The position numbers and the translations under genes were made by a program. This document shows, piece after piece, positions 15,231 through 22,904 of a stretch of DNA of 24,234 nt (positions are counted from its first letter, which is position 1; each line of letters begins with the position of its first letter). Below the pieces are notes generated by a model that did no database searches, had not been told where the DNA came from, and saw only the letters and a program-made list of their open reading frames with translations. The DNA comes from SXOA01 sp051004015 (GTDB taxonomy: Bacteria; Planctomycetota; Planctomycetia; Pirellulales; Pirellulaceae), in assembly GCA_051004015.1 (NCBI GenBank), contig JBPCKT010000008.1, forward strand, positions 1 through 24,234, written 5' to 3'.

Positions 15231-16319
15231 TCAATCCCCAAACCGCTTCAGCTCCTGTCCGTTCTCCACGGATCGAACGATGCCGCCGTAACAACCGGCG
15301 AAGATCGAGTTGCTGTCCGGCAGGAACGTGAACCGCGTGGGGTTTCTCTCCGGCCGGAGCAGGTCCTGGTCGCTCCGCGGATAAAAGGTCCGCAGGGCTC
15401 CCTTTTCAAACGTATACCGATGCAGCTCCTGCGCGGTGCGGGCGTCCCAAATAATCACATCCCCATTCTCCTGGCAGCCGCCGGCGAGATAGCGGCCGTC
15501 GGGGGACAGGAGGGGAAGCACGTGGCCCTTGATGCCCGTTTGCAAGCGGGTGCGAACCTCCAGCGACGGTAGATTCCAGAGGACGACGTTGCCGCCGTCA
15601 TGGCCGCTGGCGATGGTGGTTCCGTCACTTGCCACGGCGAGTCCATAGAACGGGTCATCCAGCCGCCGCGATTCGCTAACGGTGGTTCCCTTGGCAATGT
15701 CGCAGAGCTTGACGCTGTATTGCCCTTCTGACTTAACGATGCCGCACAGCAAGTTGGCATCTCCCGCGAAGGCCACGGCCAGACTTCCACCCAGCGGCTT
15801 GATCTGAGTCTCTTTCGTCCAGTCGTTGAGGGCATAGACGACGCAGCGACTGCGGCTGAGGACGGCGAGGGCCCGGCCATCGGGAGAGAAATCAAAGGCC
15901 TGGCAGCGGTCGAGGACTTTCACCGTTTTGCCGGTGGTGACGTCCCACAGGCGGACTTCGTTCAGGGTAATGCCGTCGCTGGTGACATAAATTCGGGAAG
16001 CGGCGAGCAGCGCGCCGTCAATCGAAAACGCCAGCTTGGTGATGTCGCCAAATGTCTCCGCCCGCCAGAGCCGTTTGCCGCTCTCCATGTCCCAAACCGC
16101 GACGACGCCGCACTTGCGGACATCGGGATGCGGACGGGGGGGAAACGTGTCGTCCGACATCCCCGAACAGGCCGTGGCCACGATGGTGCCGCTGGGAGAA
16201 ACGGCAACGCACTGCGGGTCCCGCTTGGGAACGAACGGAGCGGCAGGGGCCAAGGAATGACCCAGCGTCAGCAGAGCAGCCAGGACTAGGAACGTGCGAC
16301 GAAGCATCCCTTTAAGCAT
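15231..16319 (-). CDS. Secreted WD40-repeat protein
   Basis: A 362-residue exported beta-propeller. Residues 1-27 form a signal peptide (MLRRTFLVLAALLTLGHSLA core, ending PAA). The rest is WD40-like, with repeats recognisable by VAVSPSG...VVAVWDMESGKRLW, LNEVRLWDVTTGKTV, FDFSPDGRALAV, IASGHDGGNVVLWNLPSLEV, LLSPDGRYLAGG and DVIIWDARTAQEL. Such proteins are binding platforms, and no catalytic domain is seen. Partner and ligand are unknown. The frame is open 289 residues further upstream, but that part is antisense to the trans-sulfuration gene and is rejected. Two ATGs, 16319 and 16307, fit; the first is used here. Confidence 0.8.
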   Translation of the reverse strand: MLKGMLRRTFLVLAALLTLGHSLAPAAPFVPKRDPQCVAVSPSGTIVATACSGMSDDTFPPRPHPDVRKCGVVAVWDMESGKRLWRAETFGDITKLAFSIDGALLAASRIYVTSDGITLNEVRLWDVTTGKTVKVLDRCQAFDFSPDGRALAVLSRSRCVVYALNDWTKETQIKPLGGSLAVAFAGDANLLCGIVKSEGQYSVKLCDIAKGTTVSESRRLDDPFYGLAVASDGTTIASGHDGGNVVLWNLPSLEVRTRLQTGIKGHVLPLLSPDGRYLAGGCQENGDVIIWDARTAQELHRYTFEKGALRTFYPRSDQDLLRPERNPTRFTFLPDSNSIFAGCYGGIVRSVENGQELKRFGD

Positions 16320-16397
16320 ACTCGAAGGCCGGTTCTCCGACGAACGGTTATACTTCGTTCTGCAACCTGAAACCCGCAATCTGCAATTGGAATTCCC

Positions 16398-17573
16398 ATG
16401 TCCCCCGACGACATCTGCCCCCGCCCGCAATCCCTGCCGCCACTGGCGACAACTCCGCATTCTCCGCCGATTTATGCCGCCTCGGTCTGGGAGTGCGAGA
16501 GTCCGCAGCAGGCGGATGACATGCTGGGGGGAAAAATTCCCGGCTATGTCTACCAGCGGGATGGCCATCCCAATGCCGATTTGCTGGCGGCCAAATGCCG
16601 CGAGCTGCATGGGGCGGAGCGGGCGGCGATTACGGCTTCGGGAATGGCGGCGCTCTCCGTGCCGCTGCTGGCGCTCTTGAAATCCGGAGACCACGTCATC
16701 CTCGGCAGCAAGTTGTATGGAAAAACGCAAGTGCTGTTCCGAGATGAAGGAGCCAGGCTGGGCATTCAGACCAGCATTGTGGACACGTGCGACCTGGCCG
16801 CGACGAAAGCGGCGCTCCAGCCGCAGACCAGGCTGCTGGTGGCCGAGACGATTGCCAATCCGCTGTTGCAGGTTGCCGATATCGCCGCCCTGGCGGATAT
16901 CGCTCACGCCGGCGGCGCGAAACTGCTCATCGATAACACCTTCGCCTCGCCCATCGTCTGCCGTCCGCTCGACCTGGGAGCGGACCTGGTGATGGAGAGT
17001 CTGACCAAGACGCTGAACGGACACAGCGACGTGATTCTCGGCCTCATCTGCGGAAAGGAAGAGCTCTGGGGGCGCATCGGCCCTGTCATCTCCGCCTGGG
17101 GATTCTCCAGCAGCCCCTTTGATTGCTGGCTGGCGTCGCGCGGGCTCTGCACCGCGCACATGCGGATCGAACGAGGCTCGCATCACGCCCTGGTGGCAGC
17201 GGAGTTTCTAAAGTCGAGCTCCCAAGTCGGCGAGGTCTATTACCCCGGCCTGAAGGACCATCCCGACCACGGCCTGGCCACCAGGCAATTCTCGCCGGGT
17301 CTCTACGGCACGATGGTCAGCTTCACGCTCCGCGGAGGCCGAGCGGCAGCGGATGCCTTCATTCGCGGCGCGAAAGAGATTCCATTCTGTCCCTCGCTCG
17401 GCGAGCTCTCCACCACCCTCAGCCATCCGGAAACCACCAGCCACCGCGGCATGACCCCCGAACAGCGGGCCAACCTCGGCATCACCGGCGGCACGATCCG
17501 CCTTTCGGTCGGGACGGAATCGGCACAGTTCATTCGCGAAGCGCTGGCCCAAGGCTTGGCTGCCGTGAAGTAG
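16398..17573 (+). CDS. PLP-dependent trans-sulfuration enzyme (Cys/Met metabolism family)
   Basis: A 391-residue enzyme of the cystathionine gamma-synthase/methionine gamma-lyase/O-acetylhomoserine sulfhydrylase group. Visible hallmarks are YQRDGHPNADLLAAKC (residues 52-67, the YxRxxNPT-like motif with Y52), the SGMAA cofactor loop at 81-85, LLVAETIANPLLQVADI (146-162), LLIDNTFASP (176-185) and the PLP lysine K204 in SLTKTLNGHSDV. The C-terminal domain carries SLGELSTTLSHPETTSH and GTIRLSVGTES, as usual. The exact reaction cannot be decided from sequence; the NH-for-NP change and the HSDV sequence after the lysine place it off the best-known branches. It is transcribed away from the WD40 gene and converges with the kinase gene. 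Confidence 0.85.
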   Translation: MSPDDICPRPQSLPPLATTPHSPPIYAASVWECESPQQADDMLGGKIPGYVYQRDGHPNADLLAAKCRELHGAERAAITASGMAALSVPLLALLKSGDHVILGSKLYGKTQVLFRDEGARLGIQTSIVDTCDLAATKAALQPQTRLLVAETIANPLLQVADIAALADIAHAGGAKLLIDNTFASPIVCRPLDLGADLVMESLTKTLNGHSDVILGLICGKEELWGRIGPVISAWGFSSSPFDCWLASRGLCTAHMRIERGSHHALVAAEFLKSSSQVGEVYYPGLKDHPDHGLATRQFSPGLYGTMVSFTLRGGRAAADAFIRGAKEIPFCPSLGELSTTLSHPETTSHRGMTPEQRANLGITGGTIRLSVGTESAQFIREALAQGLAAVK

Positions 17574-17576
17574 ACT

Positions 17577-20500
17577 CTATTGGTTCGCTCCTCGTTTGCC
17601 GTCTTGACTCTCGCGTTCCTTCGCGAGACCGGCGTTGGCTGCGGCGCCCGGACCACCCAAGTCCCAAACTTCGATGCTCCCTTTTCGCTCCTTGTCCACT
17701 CCGCCAATCACCAGCGTGGGGACTTGATTCGCGACCGCGAATTCGGTCCATTGCGCCCCTTGGCGGGGTTTGGCTGGGAGGAAGTCGGCACATTTGATTT
17801 CGTGCTTCACGGTCCCCGTCTTGGTTTCAATGAACCGGATCGATTGTCCGCCGCAGAGCACGGCGACGCTTTTGCCGTCGGGAGTGAACGCCACCGGCTT
17901 CGTCCAGGCGGCGATCGTTTGCTTCCACTCGGTGATGCCCGACAAGGCATAGGCCACGCTCACCGATGTCGAACTCGTATCCTCCTCTTTGTCAAAATGA
18001 AGCGAGCCGATCGCCACGAGTTTATTGGTCGGTGAAAACACGACCGCATGCGTGCCGCCGTTGGCCTCAATGGCAATGGTGCTGACCTTCTTGCCGGTTT
18101 GGGTATTCCAAACAATCACGCCGTTCCCGTCATCCCAACGTCCAGCACTCGCGAGCAAGTTTCCGTCCGGCGAGAAAGAGACCGCATTGGCATGGCTATG
18201 CCCGACCAGATCATGTTTGAGCCTCCCGGTTTTGACTTCCCACACCTTTAGCCGGCCGGGACCAGTGACTTTTCTGCGCGTCCGTTGGATTCCGTCAAAA
18301 ACAAGAGGGACGTCATCGAACGATTCGCCGCACATGGCCAGCAGGCTGCCGTCGGGCGAGAACGCTAGCGACGTGACGCTCCCCATCGCCCGCTTGAGCG
18401 ACTTGAGCTTTTCCGGGGTCTTCTTCTCCGCGAGCTTCGCCGGCTCATCGTCCAGCGACAGGCCTAAGAAGCCGGTAACGAGCGAGGTGGCATACAGTTT
18501 GACCTGACCCATCCCGGTCCCGACCGCCAACGTATTTCCATCGGGCGAAAACGCGAGCGGCCCGACCTCGAAATGAGGCAGTCCTTCGGCCGCGGCGAGG
18601 ATCTCATCTTCTTCCTTGGTGGTGAGTTGCAGCGAGACGACGGTCTTTCCGTTCTCCGCGTCCAGAATTTCCACCGTTCGCTTCCAGCCATCCTTCAAGG
18701 GGAACGACGAGTTGCCGTTGGCAATGGCGATCAGCTTGCCGTCAGGCGAGACGGCGATGGCTTTGACCGTATCACCGGTTGGAAATTGATGCAGGCGTTT
18801 GGGCGCGGCGCTGGTTGCTTTCGGCTCTGACGCGGCCTTGGCATCCACGGAATCCGGGTTTGATCGAGGCACGTATGCGATTCCACTTTCCTTTGGGATT
18901 TGCGGAATCTGGCCGCGATAGTGGTCTAGCTGGAACTCCACTCCTTCCTTTTTAAACACATCCAGCTCTCTTTGCAAAAATGAAGGATTCAACTCGTCTC
19001 TCGTCGGACTTTGCGGTACGAAGAATTTCGCATCCCAATACTTCTTCCCACGATATTCAGCCTCTTCGAAGGACTCCAAACGGCAACTATGAGCCACGAC
19101 CGCCACAACATTGTTGTACGTCTTGCCGTCCTTGGTGGCAGTAAATCCCGTGCCCATGATGCTGAGACCGTCAAAGCCTTTGTTCTTACGCATCATCTCG
19201 TGAGAGTGCGTTTCGGCACTCAGAAGTAGTCTGATGTGAATACCAGGCAACTTATCTGCTGTGCGAATGGTCGTGGGGCGCAGCCATAGCAGGTCCGCAA
19301 GTTCGGGCGATCCGGGATTGATGCGAGACTTTTCGTTCGTCGTCCACGCGCCGCGGATTTCGTCGTCTACGAGCCGCACCGAGATTTTGCCGAAACGGTC
19401 CTTCCCTTCCTGCCACTTGCCGTTGAAGCGCCGTTCCATTCGGGACCATTGGAGTTGGAGTTTGCCGACCTCTTTGCCAAAGGTGTCGTTGTAGGTTCCG
19501 TCGTAGGCACCGTCATCCTGTTTTTTGAGTTCGACCTGCCCCCAACCTTCTCCGGTCCATTGGCCGGAGATGTCGGGCGGGTCAGCCGACTGCCAGAGGA
19601 ACATGCCGAGCAAACTAAGACCAAATGCAGCAATCATGGCAATGACTCCGAGCGAACGGCGTGAGATTGAAAAGAAACGACTCGCCTTGGATGGAGTTAC
19701 AAGCGAAGCTGGCAACGGCACGGCTGCCGGTTGCTGCACATGAGCCAGACATTTTTCAAGTAGGTCGCTGACTTCCGCGGCGGATGCGAAGCGGTCCGCT
19801 GCTCGCTTGGACATCAGCCGAGCGATGATCGAACAGAGCCACTCCGGAATTTCGGGATTGATCCCGCGAATGGATGTCGGTTCATCATCCGTGATTCGCC
19901 GCATCACCCCGTAAGTCGTCTCGGCTCGGAACGGCGGACGGCCCGTACAGACTGCGTACAGAACGCTGCCGAGGCTGAAGAGGTCGCTGCGGCCGTCCAC
20001 TGCTTCGCCGCGAGCCTGTTCGGGGGACATGTATTGCGGCGTGCCGGCGATCACGCCGCTGTGCGTAATGGTCGCGTCATCAACGGCTCGGGCGAGGCCG
20101 AAATCGGTAATGGTGACTCGCTCGACCCCATCTTCCAACAAAATGTTGGCGGGCTTGATATCGCGATGCACCAGTCCCTGGGCATGGGCCGCGGCCAGTC
20201 CCGCGGCAATCTGAGAGCCGATGCGCAGGACTTCCTGGAGCGAGAGCGAACCTTCTCGGTCGAGCCGCCTTTGCAACGAGGTACCGCGCACGTAAGGCAT
20301 TACCAGGTATGGCAGCGATTCGTCGTTGGAAACACTATGAATCGCGATCACGTTGGGATGCAAGACAGCCGCGGCTGCTTTCGCTTCGCGGGCGAACCGC
20401 TTGCGGGCCGCTCCGCTGGTGGCCAAGTGAGGGGCCAGCACTTTTATCGCCACCGTACGATCCAGCGACTTGTCGATGGCCTTGAGCACGACTCCCATGC

Positions 20501-20867
20501 CACCGGCGCCCACGACGCCGGATATTTCATAACCACCGAGCCGTCCGAGCATCTGGGGATCATCCGTCGGCCCGAGCGTGGCGAGCACGTTTTGAATCTG
20601 CAGCGGCGGGCGCGTGGAATTCTGGAGTTTGTCGGGGTCCGCTGATTCGTCGATGGCGGGCACATCGAACGGGGCCGGCTTCAGCAATTTCTCTGCTTCC
20701 ATCCAGGCTTCCGGCTCGGCCGCTTGCTGCTGGAGGGAGCGGCGGCAATTCTCGCACGTGTTCAAGTGCAAAGTAAACTCGCGTTCGTCTGCGTTGCTCA
20801 ATGCGCCGCTCAAGAACGATTCGAGCCGATCAGGGTCGCACGCGTTGGCTTGTAAGTTCAAGTTCAT
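17577..20867 (-). CDS. Membrane Ser/Thr protein kinase with N-terminal anti-sigma zinc finger and WD40 propeller
   Basis: A 1096-residue protein. Residues 31-41 contain HxxxCxxC (H34, C38, C41), the zinc-binding anti-sigma signature. The kinase domain spans about 113-372: glycine loop GAGGMG (120-125), K142, HRDIKPAN (234-241), DFG (255-257) and SPEQ (281-284). A membrane segment follows at about 407-425. Residues 430-530 are a beta-rich GQWTGEGWGQ... domain I do not recognise. From about 700 there are WD40-like repeats (SPDGKLIAI, SPDGNTLAVG, SPDGSLLAM, SPDGNLLASAGRWDDGN, TPDGKSVAV). This suggests an exported sensor propeller that controls a cytoplasmic kinase. The start overlaps the stop of the sigma-factor gene by four bases (ATGA), so the two are coupled, as in the planctomycete ECF-kinase families. 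Confidence 0.9.
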   Translation of the reverse strand: MNLNLQANACDPDRLESFLSGALSNADEREFTLHLNTCENCRRSLQQQAAEPEAWMEAEKLLKPAPFDVPAIDESADPDKLQNSTRPPLQIQNVLATLGPTDDPQMLGRLGGYEISGVVGAGGMGVVLKAIDKSLDRTVAIKVLAPHLATSGAARKRFAREAKAAAAVLHPNVIAIHSVSNDESLPYLVMPYVRGTSLQRRLDREGSLSLQEVLRIGSQIAAGLAAAHAQGLVHRDIKPANILLEDGVERVTITDFGLARAVDDATITHSGVIAGTPQYMSPEQARGEAVDGRSDLFSLGSVLYAVCTGRPPFRAETTYGVMRRITDDEPTSIRGINPEIPEWLCSIIARLMSKRAADRFASAAEVSDLLEKCLAHVQQPAAVPLPASLVTPSKASRFFSISRRSLGVIAMIAAFGLSLLGMFLWQSADPPDISGQWTGEGWGQVELKKQDDGAYDGTYNDTFGKEVGKLQLQWSRMERRFNGKWQEGKDRFGKISVRLVDDEIRGAWTTNEKSRINPGSPELADLLWLRPTTIRTADKLPGIHIRLLLSAETHSHEMMRKNKGFDGLSIMGTGFTATKDGKTYNNVVAVVAHSCRLESFEEAEYRGKKYWDAKFFVPQSPTRDELNPSFLQRELDVFKKEGVEFQLDHYRGQIPQIPKESGIAYVPRSNPDSVDAKAASEPKATSAAPKRLHQFPTGDTVKAIAVSPDGKLIAIANGNSSFPLKDGWKRTVEILDAENGKTVVSLQLTTKEEDEILAAAEGLPHFEVGPLAFSPDGNTLAVGTGMGQVKLYATSLVTGFLGLSLDDEPAKLAEKKTPEKLKSLKRAMGSVTSLAFSPDGSLLAMCGESFDDVPLVFDGIQRTRRKVTGPGRLKVWEVKTGRLKHDLVGHSHANAVSFSPDGNLLASAGRWDDGNGVIVWNTQTGKKVSTIAIEANGGTHAVVFSPTNKLVAIGSLHFDKEEDTSSTSVSVAYALSGITEWKQTIAAWTKPVAFTPDGKSVAVLCGGQSIRFIETKTGTVKHEIKCADFLPAKPRQGAQWTEFAVANQVPTLVIGGVDKERKGSIEVWDLGGPGAAANAGLAKERESQDGKRGANQ

Positions 20868-21463
20868 GATTCCGCCTTCTCCAGTTCCCGCACCGCTTCA
20901 CGCAGCCGACGCATGACGCGACTGCGGGCCGCATAGATCGTGCCCACCGGCTTACTTAGGAGGACAGCGGCTGACTCGATGCTTTGGTTTTCAACGACCG
21001 TCAGCTCAAACGCCCGCCATGTTTCAGGTTCAATATCGCGGCACACCATTTTTGCCGCCCGCAAGTACAGCTCCCGCCGATATTCCAATTCGATCAGTGC
21101 ATCCGATTCCAGATCGACTCCAGGCTCTTCCATCAGCAGCTCTTGCACCGTCGAGCCTCCCGCCGCGCGGTCCCGCGGGCGCCTGCTGAGTGCATTGACG
21201 ATCGCATTGCGCGCGACTCGCCGGAGCCAGTGCCGAAATCGCGCCGACTCGCTCGACTTCTCAAAGCTCCCGATGGCCGAGGCAACCGCCATCAAGACCT
21301 GCTGCGCCAGATCCTGAGCGTCCGCATCCTGCAAGCCCCGCTGCCGAGCCAAACGGCAGATCACGGGCCGATAAATCGAGGCAAACTCCTCCCACGCCTC
21401 GCGATTCGCGGGCGATCGCACCTGCACGAGCAAGCTCTCTCGAGTTTCGGGAAAGTCAGTCAC
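20864..21463 (-). CDS. ECF-type RNA polymerase sigma factor
   Basis: A 199-residue sigma-70 family protein of the ECF class. Region 2 covers EEFASIYRPVICRLARQRGLQDADAQDLAQQVLMAV and the -10 recognition part ARFRHWLRRVARNAIVNALSR; region 4 is near the end with a helix-turn-helix, ESAAVLLSKPVGTIYAARSRVMRRLREAV. The start codon is GTG (21461-21463) with no strong ribosome binding site. The downstream kinase carries an HxxxCxxC zinc motif that could hold this sigma factor inactive; release might depend on kinase activity or on the external propeller (inference). No target promoter sequence could be assigned. Confidence 0.9.
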   Translation of the reverse strand: MTDFPETRESLLVQVRSPANREAWEEFASIYRPVICRLARQRGLQDADAQDLAQQVLMAVASAIGSFEKSSESARFRHWLRRVARNAIVNALSRRPRDRAAGGSTVQELLMEEPGVDLESDALIELEYRRELYLRAAKMVCRDIEPETWRAFELTVVENQSIESAAVLLSKPVGTIYAARSRVMRRLREAVRELEKAES

Positions 21464-21809
21464 CGTGTTTTCTCATCCAGTTCTCCCACAAGGCTAAACA
21501 CAGCCCAGACTCCATTCTGACACAAAAACGAGAAATCCATTCGACGAGAATCGCCGCGGGGCGGTTTTTTCAAGAATCGGATTGGGGCAGACTATTGCCC
21601 TGGCGAGTGCATTCACTACGTCCGCCAAGAAAGGTAGGCCGCGAGTCCCCTCGCGAGCAGTCAGGGTGGAGGTGGCGGGCCGACGAACATTCCTTCGCCC
21701 AGCGCTTCGAGCCTGGTGTCGGAAAGGCGTTGTTGCTGGCTCGCCCGCTGCGATTCAGGAGGATTCCAGGACTACCTCAAGAAATCTTGAACAAAATGGC
21801 CGGAGGCTC
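21464..21809. other. Intergenic region without a recognisable gene
   Basis: Between the start of the sigma-factor gene and the promoter at 21810 I see no convincing gene. Short frames on the plus strand (from 21582 and 21595) have no family-like sequence and no good ribosome binding site. One perfect six-base hairpin, CGCGAG/CTCGCG with a four-base loop, lies at 21640-21655 and is not followed by a T run. Confidence 0.5.
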
Positions 21810-21838
21810 TTGACGGTGCCAACCGCTGTACGTATCAT
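21810..21838 (+). promoter_or_regulatory. Strong candidate sigma-70 promoter for the HTH/coiled-coil gene
   Basis: TTGACG (21810-21815), a spacer of exactly 17 bases and TATCAT (21833-21838). This would start transcription near 21845, about 60 bases before the ATG at 21905. An inverted pair, CTGTAC (21826-21831) and GTACAG (21852-21857), brackets the -10 region and could be an operator. Confidence 0.55.
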
Positions 21839-21904
21839 TTGAACAGTATTGGTACAGATGTTCATTTTCTGCGGTTTTTTCGCACCTTTTTCAGGAGAAC
21901 AGCC

Positions 21905-22810
21905 ATGCTCACGGAACTTGCGGCCATTCGCGGACAGATGGAAATGGGAAGTGAAGCGGGAGGAGTTTCCAGCGCCGGGGCTCTTTCGGGTGGGGGCCTC
22001 ATTCGGGTGGGGGATTGCCCCCCGGGTGTTGAATTAGAGGAGCGCCAATTCATCACAGACCCCTGTTTTCATCCCGTGGGGGGTGATGAATTGGGGGGGG
22101 CTGAATTCAACAGCGGAAAGCCGACAGCCGAAAGCGGGATGGCCCTACTTCTGTCCCCCGGCGGGCGGCAGATTGTCCCCACGCTGGCTGAGGAAGTTCT
22201 GCCGGAGCTTCCCCAAATCGCTCCGCTGATTCGGCGTCGCGGGCCGCGAGTGCTCACGCCGGAGGCCGTCGAGAATTTCTGCCGCTTCCTGTCGGTCGGG
22301 CTTTCCCGCCGGCAGGCGGCGGCCCGGCTCGACATCGATCCTTCCACGCTCAGCAAAGCGGCCAAGGAGGACCCGGAGCTGGCCGCCCTGATTCAGCGGG
22401 CCGAGGATGTTGCCGCCGGCGATCCCCTCCTCTGCCTCATCGCCGCCAGCCGCAAGAGTTGGCGAGCGGCCCTCAGCCTGATTCGGCACCGGCAGAACCT
22501 CCACGAGCCGACCCCCGTCGCGGAGCGGGATGAGAAGATGCGGGAGCGCGTGGACGACAAACGCCGGGAGCTCGAATACCAGCACCAGGTCGCGATCCTC
22601 GAGGACCAGGCCCGCGAACGAGAAGCCGCCCGCAAGCACGCCAAAAAGGACGCCGCCGAAGCCGCCTGGCAAGAGCGCGAGCGGCTGATGATCGCCAAGG
22701 AGCGCGCGGAGCGAGCCGAGCGGAAGAAGCGGCGGCTAGAACGCGAAGCCGCCCCCGCCGAGCTTGCCTCGGCGGAGCGAAGGTTTGAGAACCAGAAGAA
22801 TCACCCATAG
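21905..22810 (+). CDS. Helix-turn-helix / coiled-coil protein of unknown function, 3' end within a REP repeat
   Basis: A 301-residue protein. Residues 1-78 are low in complexity and coincide with palindromic and G-rich DNA. Residues 117-153 (LTPEAVENFCRFLSVGLSRRQAAARLDIDPSTLSKAAKEDP) look like a homeodomain-type helix-turn-helix; with the following ELAALIQRAEDVA...SWRAALSLIRHR they recall phage terminase small subunits and related DNA-binding proteins. Residues 207-280 are a highly charged coiled coil. Residues 283-301 are encoded inside a REP-like repeat. AGGAG at 21893-21897 supports the ATG at 21905; an ATG at 22139, just before the conserved part, is an alternative. It may belong to the neighbouring mobile element or simply have been overrun by it. 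Confidence 0.6.
   Translation: MLTELAAIRGQMEMGSEAGGVSSAGALSGGGLIRVGDCPPGVELEERQFITDPCFHPVGGDELGGAEFNSGKPTAESGMALLLSPGGRQIVPTLAEEVLPELPQIAPLIRRRGPRVLTPEAVENFCRFLSVGLSRRQAAARLDIDPSTLSKAAKEDPELAALIQRAEDVAAGDPLLCLIAASRKSWRAALSLIRHRQNLHEPTPVAERDEKMRERVDDKRRELEYQHQVAILEDQAREREAARKHAKKDAAEAAWQERERLMIAKERAERAERKKRRLEREAAPAELASAERRFENQKNHP
21985..22013 (+). repeat. Direct repeat of TTCGGGTGGGGG, G-quadruplex-like
   Basis: Two identical 12-base copies at 21985-21996 and 22002-22013 inside the N-terminal coding region. Together they give four G runs on the plus strand separated by loops of 1, 8 and 1 bases. Confidence 0.6.
22028..22111. repeat. Nested inverted repeat inside the HTH/coiled-coil gene
   Basis: An outer pair GTTGAATT (22028-22035) and AATTCAAC (22104-22111) encloses a perfect 12-base pair CCAATTCATCAC (22045-22056) and GTGATGAATTGG (22083-22094). 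The 26-base centre has a further CCCC/GGGG pair. The structure covers about residues 42-69 of the reading frame. Confidence 0.75.
22751..22797 (+). repeat. REP-like palindrome (left end, copy a)
   Basis: A perfect eight-base stem CCGCCGAG (22755-22762) / CTCGGCGG (22768-22775) with the loop CTTGC, followed by the conserved tail GAGCGAAGGTTTG...ACCAGAA. It encodes residues 283-299 of the upstream protein. Confidence 0.75.
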
Positions 22811-22820
22811 AATTCACGCC

Positions 22821-22863
22821 ACCGGCGGGCTTGCCCCGCCCGAGCGATGTTTGTCAACCAGAA
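22821..22863 (+). repeat. REP-like palindrome (left end, copy b)
   Basis: Six-base stem GGCGGG (22824-22829) / CCCGCC (22835-22840) with the same CTTGC loop, then GAGCGATGTTTG and ACCAGAA. It lies between the HTH gene and the transposase gene. Confidence 0.7.
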
Positions 22864-22904
22864 GAATCGCAAAGTACAATCAGAGCCATATTTGGGATTC
22901 CACA

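Noticed and set aside
16320..17186. Upstream extension of the WD40 gene to 17186
   Set aside because: The extra 289 residues are antisense to the trans-sulfuration enzyme, and a signal peptide starts at 16319.
21640..21655. Hairpin CGCGAG/CTCGCG as a terminator
   Set aside because: No T run follows on either strand and no gene ends nearby.
21582..21842. Small plus-strand frames between the sigma-factor and HTH genes
   Set aside because: Arg-rich, no motif, no convincing ribosome binding site, and they run across the promoter at 21810-21838.
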